DNA of 19,082 bases from Cytophagales bacterium. Lineage in GTDB: Bacteria > Bacteroidota > Bacteroidia > Cytophagales > MED-G16. The notes under the pieces are model-generated. The model searched no databases. It was not told where the DNA came from and was given only the letters and a program-made list of their open reading frames with translations. The position numbers were made by a program, and so were the translations under genes. Below are positions 7,455-15,330 of this stretch, piece after piece (position 1 is the first letter of the stretch; each line of letters starts with the position of its first letter). The stretch lies in NCBI GenBank assembly GCA_029940715.1, contig JAPYTU010000005.1:1-19082 (forward strand). The letters are read 5' to 3'.

Positions 7455-8380
7455 TGATTATTATTTAGAGATAGCAGATACATAACTGCCATTCTTATAG
7501 CTACACCATTTTCAACCTGATTAAGAATTATTGAATTTTTTGAGTCTGCTACATCACTACTAATTTCTATACCTCTATTTATTGGTCCAGGATGCATTAT
7601 GATTATATCTTTATTTATTTTATCAAGTAATTTTTTATTAATTCCAAAATACAAGCTGTATTCTCTTAAAGATGGAAAATATTTAATTTCTTGTCTTTCT
7701 AATTGAATTCTCAATACATTGGCAACATCACACCATTTTAGAGCTTTTTTAATATCATTTTCAATCATAACACCAAATTCACTTATAAATTTTGGCATTA
7801 ATGTTTTTGGTCCACATAACATAACTTCTGCACCAAGTTTTTGTAGAGAATAAATGTTTGATATTGCAACTCTTGAATGTAAAATGTCTCCAATAATTGC
7901 AATTTTTTTACCTTTTAAGCTTCCTAATTTTTCTTTAATTGAAAATGAATCAAGTAGTGCTTGAGTAGGGTGTTCATGTGTTCCATCTCCTGCATTAATT
8001 ATACTAGCATTGATTTTATCAGATATAAAATGAGGAGCACCGGCACTTGGATGGCGCATTACAATCATATCGACTTTCATAACTAGAATGTTATTTATAG
8101 TATCTAATAAACTTTCACCTTTTATTATTGAACTAAGTGATGAAGAAAAATTTATTATATCAGCTGAAAGTCTTTTTTCTGCTAGCTCAAAAGATAATTT
8201 TGTTCTAGTGCTATTTTCAAAAAAGATATTTGCAATTGTTATATGTCTTAATGATGGAACTTTTTTAATGGGTCTTGATAGAACTTCTTTAAACATTTTA
8301 GCAGTATCAAAAATTAATTCTATTTCTTCAATAGATAAATCTTTTATACCTAGTAAATGTTTAGATTTTAGTTTATTCAT
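7451..8380 (-). CDS. pyrB: Aspartate carbamoyltransferase catalytic chain
   Basis: PyrB joins carbamoyl phosphate and L-aspartate to make N-carbamoyl-aspartate, the committed step of pyrimidine synthesis in the cytoplasm. The carbamoyl-phosphate site STRT (57-60), the mobile-loop KGES (87-90), HPTQ (137-140), the aspartate-domain GDILHSRVA (164-172) and the terminal HPGPINRG (263-270) are all intact. At 309 aa it is the usual length of a catalytic chain, with no dihydroorotase fusion. No regulatory chain gene (pyrI) is nearby, which fits an unregulated or PyrR-controlled enzyme. The start overlaps the end of pyrR by 8 bases and the stop overlaps the permease start by 4, so all three are likely to be translated from one message. 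Confidence 0.98.
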   Translation of the reverse strand: MNKLKSKHLLGIKDLSIEEIELIFDTAKMFKEVLSRPIKKVPSLRHITIANIFFENSTRTKLSFELAEKRLSADIINFSSSLSSIIKGESLLDTINNILVMKVDMIVMRHPSAGAPHFISDKINASIINAGDGTHEHPTQALLDSFSIKEKLGSLKGKKIAIIGDILHSRVAISNIYSLQKLGAEVMLCGPKTLMPKFISEFGVMIENDIKKALKWCDVANVLRIQLERQEIKYFPSLREYSLYFGINKKLLDKINKDIIIMHPGPINRGIEISSDVADSKNSIILNQVENGVAIRMAVMYLLSLNNNQ

Positions 8381-8915
8381 TATTGGTTATCCATATATTA
8401 TCTTTTTCAAAACCTTGTTCGGTAAGGTTAACTATAATTTTTTGAGATGTTAAAGTATTAATTCTTCTCCCATAATAAGTTGGTTCAACTGGAATATGTC
8501 TACTAAATTTTCTGTCTATTAATACTAATAATTCAATTTTATTAGGTCTTCCAAAGTTCATAATTCCTTCCATTGCAGATCTTACAGTTCTACCTGTAAA
8601 TAAAACATCATCTATTATTATTACATTTTTATTATCAACTAGATAAGGCATAAAAGTTTCTTTGGCTTTAGGTACTTCTTTTGTTCTAAAATCATCTCTA
8701 TAAAATGTAGTATCTAAATATCCTGATGGAACTTCTATTGAAAGAACTTTATTAATTGTTTTGATAATTCTATTTTGTAAAAATATACCCCTTGGCTGTA
8801 GGCCAATTAATAAAGAATCTTTAAAATTCGAGTGATTTTCTATTAGTTGATGACAAAGACGATTAATTGTTATATCTAATCTTTTTTTATCAAATAACTT
8901 AGATTTAAGCATCAT
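8373..8915 (-). CDS. pyrR: PyrR: pyrimidine operon regulator / uracil phosphoribosyltransferase-like protein
   Basis: PyrR belongs to the type I phosphoribosyltransferases. In Gram-positive bacteria it binds pyr mRNA in response to UMP and can also make UMP from uracil and PRPP. The PRPP-binding motif VIIIDDVLFTGRTVRSA (98-114) is perfect. QPRGIFL (40-46) and LIDRKFSRHIPVEPTYYGR (132-150) are typical PyrR segments, and the tail ends with the family's VNLTEQGFEKDNIWI. Its 180 aa are normal length. Two ATGs stand side by side (8915 and 8912); either may be used. pyrB follows with an 8-base overlap. A TATATTTG promoter element ends only 8 bases before the first ATG, leaving no leader for the attenuator used in Bacillus. 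Regulation here, if any, must act differently, or the protein mainly salvages uracil. Confidence 0.95.
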   Translation of the reverse strand: MMLKSKLFDKKRLDITINRLCHQLIENHSNFKDSLLIGLQPRGIFLQNRIIKTINKVLSIEVPSGYLDTTFYRDDFRTKEVPKAKETFMPYLVDNKNVIIIDDVLFTGRTVRSAMEGIMNFGRPNKIELLVLIDRKFSRHIPVEPTYYGRRINTLTSQKIIVNLTEQGFEKDNIWITNNE

Positions 8916-8923
8916 TTTATCTG

Positions 8924-8957
8924 CAAATATACTTTCATTTTAAGAAAATGTTTCAAA
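8924..8957 (-). promoter_or_regulatory. Bacteroidota-type promoter in front of pyrR
   Basis: On the minus strand the 42-base gap between the upstream gene and pyrR holds TTTG (8957-8954), 22 bases, then TATATTTG (8931-8924). This matches the Bacteroidota sigma-factor pattern TTG, 17-23 bases, TAnnTTTG exactly at the -7 box. The -7 box ends 8 bases before the first pyrR ATG, so the transcript would have a leader of only a few bases or none. Seen in sequence; activity is inferred. In such AT-rich DNA a chance match is possible, but the position suits a promoter well. Confidence 0.6.
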
Positions 8958-10475
8958 CTATTTTATTATTTCAAAATTTGATATAAAAAATACTCTTCTA
9001 TTTACTTTTACTTTGTTATTTAATGTGTTTTTAATTTTTTGAATTCCATATGTATAATAATTATTCTTATACCATAAACTTGTTCCTTCAGGATTATTTT
9101 CAGTTTCTTTAATAATATCATTTTTGTATTTTAAAATTAGAGGTATGCTTTTAAAAGAAAATTTATTATTTATTTTGTTAGCTAATCCATAGTTAAAATA
9201 TCCTTTGCTCACATAAAATGAAAATATTTTTTCTTTATGTATTAAATTATTAAAGTAGACAACTTTATCAAAAGTATTAAGATGGTTAATTTTATATGTG
9301 GTATTCCAATTTATATTTCCATTTAAATTGAAACTAGTTAAAAGCATTTTTGTATGATCATATCCTTTAAAATTTGGATTTATCATTTTATCATAAGTTC
9401 CTGAATAAGTATTGTAGAATGGAATATAAGAATATTTTCCATTACTGTTATAATTTAATATTAGTGATTCGGCACTAAAAATAAAGTTTTCATTAAATTT
9501 AAAAAAAGAATTAAATACAAAATTATGATTTAGTCTGATTTTATCAAATCGGTTATTTTTTATTTTTTTTAAAATATTTTTTCTTTGTTTATTATTATTA
9601 GTATAAAAATTAGGTAGTTCATAAAAGTTATAAATTTTAATAAATTCCATTGTTTGATTTATGTGACTTGAAATATAAATTCCTTGAGGAGAGCTAGAAT
9701 TTATTAATCCATAAAAACCAATTCCAATAATTTTATTATCTATTTCATAGAATTTGCCATTAATTATTGATTTATTATTAATTGAAATATTTAATTTTTC
9801 AATTTCATTACCATTTATATCATATTTTCTTTTAGATATGGAGTTAGATTTATCTAATTTTTTTGTCAATACATTAATTTCAAATTTAGCAGAATTGATT
9901 TTATTGATTGATGTAATCTTTTCATTAATACTTAATGAAGCATGTAAGTTTTTATATCTTTTATTTATTGTATTATAAATACTCAATAAATATTCTCCCT
10001 TTTTTGTAGTACTTGAAAAAATAAATAAATCATCTAATATTATAAAATCTAAAATTGTTGAACTTATTGGTAATTTTATCTTGTATTTAGCTATTTTAGT
10101 TGAATCTGATCTTATTTTTATAAGCAAATATTCTTTTTCATTAGAATACTCTTTTTTATATAAAATATTAAAATTTTTATTTTCAGATTGTTTTACATAT
10201 AGTGTAAAAGATCTATCCATTAGAATTTTTTCATTATATATTTCATTTAATTTTTTATTATATATTATAAAATCCCATCTAATATTTTTTCCCGTTTCAT
10301 AGTCTTTTATTAATAGTAATTCATTCAAATTAGATTCTACCCAATAGTTTCTATTTAGAAATTCTACTTCGAATTCAATTCGTTTTTTTTGATATATTAT
10401 TGTATCTAAATTGCTATAAGATTTTAAATCAATACTATAGATGAATAGTATTAAAGGAAAATATAATAATTTCAT
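8958..10475 (-). CDS. Large secreted protein of unknown function
   Basis: I do not recognise this 505-residue protein. It begins with a plausible signal peptide (MKLLYFPLILFIYSIDLKSYS), so it is probably exported to the periplasm or cell surface. The rest has no further membrane segment and is full of short alternating hydrophobic strands with Asn, Lys, Ser and Tyr, such as FIIYNKKLNEIYNEKIL, YLLSIYNTINKRYK and LLTSFNLNGNINWNTTY. This suggests an all-beta fold, perhaps a propeller. There is no lipoprotein cysteine, no visible type IX C-terminal domain and no catalytic motif that I can name. The ATG at 10475 is the natural start. The stop is 42 bases before pyrR on the same strand, and a promoter lies in that gap, so it need not be part of the pyr operon. 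It diverges from the Stealth-family gene across 103 bases. Confidence 0.75.
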   Translation of the reverse strand: MKLLYFPLILFIYSIDLKSYSNLDTIIYQKKRIEFEVEFLNRNYWVESNLNELLLIKDYETGKNIRWDFIIYNKKLNEIYNEKILMDRSFTLYVKQSENKNFNILYKKEYSNEKEYLLIKIRSDSTKIAKYKIKLPISSTILDFIILDDLFIFSSTTKKGEYLLSIYNTINKRYKNLHASLSINEKITSINKINSAKFEINVLTKKLDKSNSISKRKYDINGNEIEKLNISINNKSIINGKFYEIDNKIIGIGFYGLINSSSPQGIYISSHINQTMEFIKIYNFYELPNFYTNNNKQRKNILKKIKNNRFDKIRLNHNFVFNSFFKFNENFIFSAESLILNYNSNGKYSYIPFYNTYSGTYDKMINPNFKGYDHTKMLLTSFNLNGNINWNTTYKINHLNTFDKVVYFNNLIHKEKIFSFYVSKGYFNYGLANKINNKFSFKSIPLILKYKNDIIKETENNPEGTSLWYKNNYYTYGIQKIKNTLNNKVKVNRRVFFISNFEIIK

Positions 10476-10535
10476 TTTTTATTTAATTAAATACATTAAA
10501 ACTCTTATAATATAATTAAAAAAAAAAAAGTAGAA

Positions 10536-10566
10536 TTGATTGAACTAATAAAGAAGTTTATATTTA
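10536..10566 (+). promoter_or_regulatory. Possible promoter for the Stealth/glycosyltransferase genes
   Basis: TTG (10536-10538), 20 bases, then TATATTTA (10559-10566) resembles the Bacteroidota promoter TTG, 17-23 bases, TAnnTTTG with one mismatch in the last base. It ends 12 bases before the ATG at 10579. A run of 12 A (10518-10529) lies just upstream, where an A-tract can enhance promoters. The match is inexact and the DNA is AT-rich, so this is tentative. The same 103-base divergent gap must also serve the gene starting at 10475, for which I found no good match. Confidence 0.3.
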
Positions 10567-10578
10567 ATACAAAAATAG

Positions 10579-11589
10579 ATGGTTGCTAAATCTTTAATCA
10601 AAAATAAAATCCCAATTGATGTTGTTATCCCTTGGGTTAATGGTAATGACTCTAAGCATAAAAAGAAAATAAATTCTTATCTTAATGATAAAGATATTGC
10701 AAGAATTCCTGGTGCTTATAATACTCGTTTTGTTTCAGTTAATGAAATAAAATATTGTATTTTATCAATATTGAAATTTGCTCCTTTTGTTAGAAATATT
10801 TTTATAGTTACGGATTCTCAAAATCCTAATGTTGAAAAATATATTAAAAATTCATTCCCAGATAGATTGAATTCAATACAAATTGTTGATCATAAGGAAA
10901 TATTTGAAGGATTTGAACAATTTTTACCAACTTTTAACTCTAGAACTATTGATAGATTATTATGGAGAATTAAAGGCTTATCAAATTACTATGTTTATTT
11001 TAATGATGATATTTTTCTTATTAGGAATGTAAAACCTGAAGATTGGTTTCGCAATAGAAGACCGGTTATGAGAGGATCTTGGAAATTTCGTCCTTGGTTA
11101 AGGATTTTAGGAAATGAATGTTTTAAACATATTCAAAAAATTTATTCTAAATATGATACCATAAATTTAAATCCATCATTTTATCTTAGTCAATGGTGGT
11201 CTGCTGAGATTTTAAGCTTTAAGTTTAGATTTTTTAGATCAGAACATACACCTCATCCAATTGATAGAAATAGGTTAAAAAATTATTTTAAAAAACATAA
11301 TAATCTCTTATTAAAAGATATGGTCTTTAAATTTCGAAATTATAATCAATATAATACTGTAGCTCTTGCTAATCATTTAGAAATTTATGAAGAAAATTTT
11401 TTCTTTGCTCCAATACAAACTATATACTTTAAACCTGTTAATAGAAAGAAAAATTATGTTAGTAAAAAAATTAAATTATGTACTATAAATAATGCTATCA
11501 AGTTTATATGTATACAAAGTCTTGATTTAGCAAAAAGAGAAGATCAAGAAAAAATATTTAATTGGATGGATGATATTTTAAATTTGTAG
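10579..11589 (+). CDS. Stealth-family sugar-phosphate transferase (capsule/surface glycan type)
   Basis: Stealth proteins transfer hexose-1-phosphate units from nucleotide sugars to build phosphodiester-linked surface polysaccharides; the animal GlcNAc-1-phosphotransferase is a relative. Region CR1 is seen as IDVVIPWVNGND (13-24). CR2 is nearly ideal, with EIKYCILSILKFAPFVRNIF (56-75) and VTDSQNP (77-83), then LPTFNSRTID (116-125), IKGLSNYYVYFNDDIF (131-146) with its FNDD acid pair. CR3 holds the EHTPHPIDRNRL segment (222-233). The remaining 100 residues are less familiar; an ending in the style of CR4 is not obvious. At 336 aa it is a compact member with no membrane segment. The next gene, a glycosyltransferase, starts 13 bases later on the same strand, which supports a glycan-assembly unit. 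The product's structure cannot be predicted. Confidence 0.9.
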   Translation: MVAKSLIKNKIPIDVVIPWVNGNDSKHKKKINSYLNDKDIARIPGAYNTRFVSVNEIKYCILSILKFAPFVRNIFIVTDSQNPNVEKYIKNSFPDRLNSIQIVDHKEIFEGFEQFLPTFNSRTIDRLLWRIKGLSNYYVYFNDDIFLIRNVKPEDWFRNRRPVMRGSWKFRPWLRILGNECFKHIQKIYSKYDTINLNPSFYLSQWWSAEILSFKFRFFRSEHTPHPIDRNRLKNYFKKHNNLLLKDMVFKFRNYNQYNTVALANHLEIYEENFFFAPIQTIYFKPVNRKKNYVSKKIKLCTINNAIKFICIQSLDLAKREDQEKIFNWMDDILNL

Positions 11590-11602
11590 TTAATTTCATA
11601 AA

Positions 11603-12451
11603 ATGAAAGATAATATTAATAAAAATATTGCTGTACTCTCCATGGCTAGAAATGATAATTTTTTCATTTCAAAATGGATTGATTATTATGGTCAAATATT
11701 TGCTTTTAATAATTTGTTTCTCATTTTAGATGGTTTTGATCAACCTTCACCTGAAAAAGCTGAAAAAATAAATTTTATAAAGATTCCTCATATCAAATAT
11801 GGTAGATCTACTGGTGATCGCAATCGTGCTTTAATTATTTCTAAATTTGCAAAAACTTTATTTCATAGATATGATATTGTAATTGCGTGTGATATTGATG
11901 AATTATTGGTAGTTGATCCAAATGTTAAGTTAACATTATTTGAGTATTTGCAGAAGCCTATTTTTTCTTCCTCTCTTTCCGCTTTAGGGTTAGATGTAGG
12001 TCAAAATCGAAATAATGAAAAATCTATAAATCCTAAAAAATGTTTTTTAGAGCAGAGAAATTTTGCTCATGTTTCAGCGCGATATACTAAACCAATTATT
12101 GCTACTAGACCTCTTACATGGGGCTCAGGTCTACATAGGATAAAAGGAAAAAATTTTAAAATAGATCCAAACCTATTTTTATTTCATTTAGGTATGGTTG
12201 ATTATGAAATATCACAAAAAAAAATGGGTGACAAGGCGCTATTAAAAGATGGTTGGAAAAGACATTTTGATAGACGTTATAAGCTTTTTATGTTAATTGA
12301 AAATAGTTCACCGATTGATGGTGATTCTTTCTTTGATAAAGCTAGAAAGAGACAATCATGGTTTAGACCTTTTTATGCAATAAATAAACCAGGAAATCTT
12401 AAAGGAAATCCAATTATTAAAATTCCAAGTCGTTTTAAATCTATTTTTTGA
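11603..12451 (+). CDS. Glycosyltransferase family 2-like protein
   Basis: A 282-residue predicted glycosyltransferase, cytoplasmic or membrane-associated. The N-terminus (NIAVLSMARNDNFFISKWIDYY, 8-29) is the nucleotide-binding start seen in the group that resembles Glyco_tranf_2_4 or GT92. The metal-binding D-x-D is ACDIDE (95-100), after FHRYDIVI. GSGLHRIKG (174-182) and LFLFHLGMVDY (191-201) are the later conserved stretches, where the His may serve acceptor or metal binding. No membrane helix is present. It sits 13 bases after the Stealth gene and its TGA stop overlaps the TTG start of the SixA-like gene. The pairing suggests that both transferases work on one polysaccharide or glycoconjugate; donor and acceptor are unknown. 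Confidence 0.85.
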   Translation: MKDNINKNIAVLSMARNDNFFISKWIDYYGQIFAFNNLFLILDGFDQPSPEKAEKINFIKIPHIKYGRSTGDRNRALIISKFAKTLFHRYDIVIACDIDELLVVDPNVKLTLFEYLQKPIFSSSLSALGLDVGQNRNNEKSINPKKCFLEQRNFAHVSARYTKPIIATRPLTWGSGLHRIKGKNFKIDPNLFLFHLGMVDYEISQKKMGDKALLKDGWKRHFDRRYKLFMLIENSSPIDGDSFFDKARKRQSWFRPFYAINKPGNLKGNPIIKIPSRFKSIF

Positions 12452-12939
12452 AAACTTTAATAATAATTAGACACAGTAAATCAAGTTGGAAGGATCATAG
12501 CTTATCTGATTTTGATAGACCTCTTAATAAGAGAGGTATAAAGGATGCAAAAAATATGTCATTTGAATTATCTGAGAAGATTAAAAAAGTTGATTTATTA
12601 TTATCTAGTTCATCAAAAAGAACTATTCAAACATCAAATTATTTTTTAGATTCAATTAATGTTAGATCAAATATATTTTCTGAAAATTTATACCATTCTT
12701 CATCTGATCTAATTTTTGACTGTGTTCTTAATATAAATAATAAATATAATAAGGTAATAATTGTTGGACATAATCCTGGTTTAACTAATATCATTAATAA
12801 ATTAACTAATTTAAAATTAGATAATTTTCCAACTTCAGGTATTATAATAATAGTATTTGATGTTGATAATTGGAAGAATATAAATTATAAATCAGGATTA
12901 GTAGAATGGCTTAAATTTCCAAAAGATTTAAAACTATAA
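12448..12939 (+). CDS. SixA-like histidine phosphatase
   Basis: A 163-residue member of the histidine phosphatase (phosphoglycerate mutase-like) superfamily, closest to SixA, which removes phosphate from histidine-phosphotransfer domains in E. coli; substrates of most relatives are unknown. The catalytic RHSKSSW (8-14) has His9 as the phospho-acceptor. SSSSKRTIQT (53-62) supplies Arg58, and VGHNPGL (106-112) the second His108. The start is a TTG whose last two bases and the following A form the TGA stop of the glycosyltransferase (TTGA), so translation is probably coupled. The protein begins exactly where the family does, which supports TTG. The 3' end overlaps the convergent hslU by 6 bases. 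Whether it works with the glycosyltransferases, for example on a sugar phosphate, or is simply co-located is not known. Confidence 0.92.
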   Translation: MKTLIIIRHSKSSWKDHSLSDFDRPLNKRGIKDAKNMSFELSEKIKKVDLLLSSSSKRTIQTSNYFLDSINVRSNIFSENLYHSSSDLIFDCVLNINNKYNKVIIVGHNPGLTNIINKLTNLKLDNFPTSGIIIIVFDVDNWKNINYKSGLVEWLKFPKDLKL

Positions 12940-14319
12940 AATGTATTCACTCAAATCTTTATTTTGAGTTATAGCATTTAGTTTTTCCTCAACCATATTC
13001 TTTGTAATAATAATTTTTGCATTAGGACCAATTTTTTCAGGAATATCAAATAATATTTCATTTAAAAGTTTGCTCATCACTGTGTGAAGTCTTCTTGCTC
13101 CAATATTTTCAATTTCAGAATTGATTATAAATGCTTTTTCTGAAATTTCTTTTAGAGCATCTTCATTAAATATAATTTCTACATTTTCAGATTTAATTAA
13201 AGCTGTATATTGTTTTGTTAATGAATTTTTAGGTTCATTTAATATTTTTAAGAAATCATCTTGCGTTAGATTATCTAATTCAACTCTGATTGGAAATCTA
13301 CCTTGAAGTTCAGGAATTAAATCGGATGGTTTTGATAAATGAAAAGCTCCAGCAGCAATAAATAAAACATGATCTGTCTTCATAACACCATATTTTGTGG
13401 TAACAGAAGTTCCTTCAACAATTGGTAATAGATCTCTTTGAACACCTTCTCTACTAACATCTGGTCCACTTCCTTTTTTTGATCCTCCACTAATTTTATC
13501 AATTTCATCTATAAAAATTATTCCTGTATTTTCAGCTCTTTGTATGGCTTCATCTTTTACTTCATCCATATCAATTAACTTTGACATCTCAGACTCAAGA
13601 AGTATTTTTTTTGCTTCACCAATTGTTACTTTTCTTTTTTTATTTCTTTTGGGCATCATGTTACCTATCATATCTTGTAAATTTATCATTGAAGATTCAT
13701 CCATCATGCCACCACCAATCATTCCAATTCCTGAATTATTTGGTTTTTGAACTACTATGTCTATTTTTCTATCATCTAATTCTCCATTTTCTATTTTTGT
13801 TTTAAATTTTTCTCTAGTTTTTTCATTTATCTCTTTATCTTCATTAGGTGATTTTTTTTCTAAACTTAAATTAATATTGGATTGAATTTTATTTATTGGT
13901 GGTATTAACACATCAAGGATAATATTATTTACACTTTTTTCAGCTTTTATTTTTACTTCTTCTTTTTTTTGAGTTTTTACTAAATTAACGGATTGTTCAA
14001 CTAAATCTCTAACCATACTTTCAACATCTCTTCCTACATATCCTACCTCAGTAAATTTAGATGCTTCTACTTTTGTAAATGGAGCATCTGATAGATTTGC
14101 GAGCCTTCTTGCTATTTCTGTTTTTCCAACTCCAGTAGCGCCTATCATAAGTATATTATTTGGAATTATTTCATTTTTCATTTCACCAGTTACATTCATT
14201 CTTCTCCATCTATTCCTTAATGCTATTGCAACATTTCTTTTAGCTTCATTTTGACCAATAATATATTTATCTAGCTCATTTACTATTTGTTGAGGTGTCA
14301 TGTTTTTTATTTTTTCCAT
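12934..14319 (-). CDS. hslU: ATP-dependent protease ATPase subunit HslU
   Basis: HslU is the AAA+ unfoldase that feeds proteins into the HslV peptidase chamber in the cytoplasm. Walker A is GATGVGKT (60-67), the pore loop GYVGRD (93-98), Walker B IIFIDEID (267-274), the arginine finger lies in LQGRFPI (338-344) and sensor 2 in IGARRLHTVM (406-415). The charged I-domain inserted at about 115-240 separates the ATPase halves and contains a Gly/Met-rich stretch near 197-206. The final LSEYIL is the peptide that docks into HslV, so the protein should be functional. No hslV is in this window, unlike the hslVU pair of E. coli, so its partner must be elsewhere. The gene follows porQ by 9 bases and closes the five-gene run. 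Confidence 0.98.
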   Translation of the reverse strand: MEKIKNMTPQQIVNELDKYIIGQNEAKRNVAIALRNRWRRMNVTGEMKNEIIPNNILMIGATGVGKTEIARRLANLSDAPFTKVEASKFTEVGYVGRDVESMVRDLVEQSVNLVKTQKKEEVKIKAEKSVNNIILDVLIPPINKIQSNINLSLEKKSPNEDKEINEKTREKFKTKIENGELDDRKIDIVVQKPNNSGIGMIGGGMMDESSMINLQDMIGNMMPKRNKKRKVTIGEAKKILLESEMSKLIDMDEVKDEAIQRAENTGIIFIDEIDKISGGSKKGSGPDVSREGVQRDLLPIVEGTSVTTKYGVMKTDHVLFIAAGAFHLSKPSDLIPELQGRFPIRVELDNLTQDDFLKILNEPKNSLTKQYTALIKSENVEIIFNEDALKEISEKAFIINSEIENIGARRLHTVMSKLLNEILFDIPEKIGPNAKIIITKNMVEEKLNAITQNKDLSEYIL

Positions 14320-14328
14320 TTGGTAAAT

Positions 14329-15330
14329 TTAAATTCTTTTTAAATTAAAATTAAGGGATATTACATTAGATGTATTAATTGTATTCATAATTACTCTTGC
14401 ATAGTTTATATTAAACCTTTTCAAAAGTATCTCAATCCCATAAGATATACCACCATTATGTCTGTTATTTTTAAGGGACAATTCTTTATTCAATTTATAA
14501 TTATAACCCAATTGAAAATTTATATTCTTAGATATTAATATTTCTGTACCTATATTCATAAGGGATAATAATTTATTAAATGAGTTTGAATAGATATTTA
14601 ATAAGTTATTTTTTTCTGATGATTTGTTAATTGTAAATGTGAATCTAATAGGCATATATTCAGGTTTGAAAGTAGTTCCTATCTGAATGAAAAATGGTAT
14701 ATAAATATTATTTTTTGATAATAGGAATCCAAAATTTGATATGGTCATTCCTATAGTTAAGTTTTTTTTTCTTGTAGGATAAAAAATACCTCCAATATCA
14801 ATTAAAAGAGCATTATCAGATTTATCAAAAATTTTTGAATTTACGTATTTAAGATTTGTTCCAAATATAAAATTTGAAAATTGAACAGATTTAGTAATAG
14901 TAAATGCAAATTCCTTTGGATTAAAAGATCCCGTTGAATTACCAAGTACATCATAACCATCAAATTTTCCATGTGAAAAATATTTTATTCCAATACCAAA
15001 TTTTCCTATGTGTTTTAGACTGTCAGAATATAAAATACTGGATGAATTAATGTCTGCTATATAATTCATATGATTAATAGAAATATTTTGATTTTTTGAG
15101 TAGAACAAAAGTGATGGATTAGATAAGTAATAATTTTGGTTTTTAGTAAGGGACACATTATTTCCTCCAAGAGCTTTAATTTTAGCATTTTCATTTATGG
15201 TTAGAAATTCAAAAGATGATTGTGAAAATGAATTTATAATAAAAATTAAATTTGCTGGTAATAATAAAATAATGAATTTGGATTTGATAGAAATAGAAAT
15301 AATTTTAGATAAATAATTTATATATATCAT
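14329..15330 (-). CDS. porQ: Type IX secretion system protein PorQ
   Basis: PorQ is an outer-membrane beta-barrel that, with PorU, PorV and PorZ, forms the attachment complex that processes and anchors T9SS cargo at the cell surface of Bacteroidota. After a hydrophobic signal (about 19-35, ending near SFSQ), the mature start SSFEFLTINENAKIKALGGNN (37-57) is the family's best hallmark. Others are LSNPSLL (69-75), NHMNYIADIN (86-95), FGIGIKYFSHGKFDGYD (111-127), GSFNPKEFAFTITKS (134-148) and GTNLKYVNS (157-165). The last third is alternating strands, as in a barrel, ending in a hydrophobic residue. The only ATG start overlaps the end of rseP by 26 bases; no other start fits before the signal, which leaves about 18 residues in front of the hydrophobic part. 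333 aa is normal. Confidence 0.9.
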   Translation of the reverse strand: MIYINYLSKIISISIKSKFIILLLPANLIFIINSFSQSSFEFLTINENAKIKALGGNNVSLTKNQNYYLSNPSLLFYSKNQNISINHMNYIADINSSSILYSDSLKHIGKFGIGIKYFSHGKFDGYDVLGNSTGSFNPKEFAFTITKSVQFSNFIFGTNLKYVNSKIFDKSDNALLIDIGGIFYPTRKKNLTIGMTISNFGFLLSKNNIYIPFFIQIGTTFKPEYMPIRFTFTINKSSEKNNLLNIYSNSFNKLLSLMNIGTEILISKNINFQLGYNYKLNKELSLKNNRHNGGISYGIEILLKRFNINYARVIMNTINTSNVISLNFNLKRI

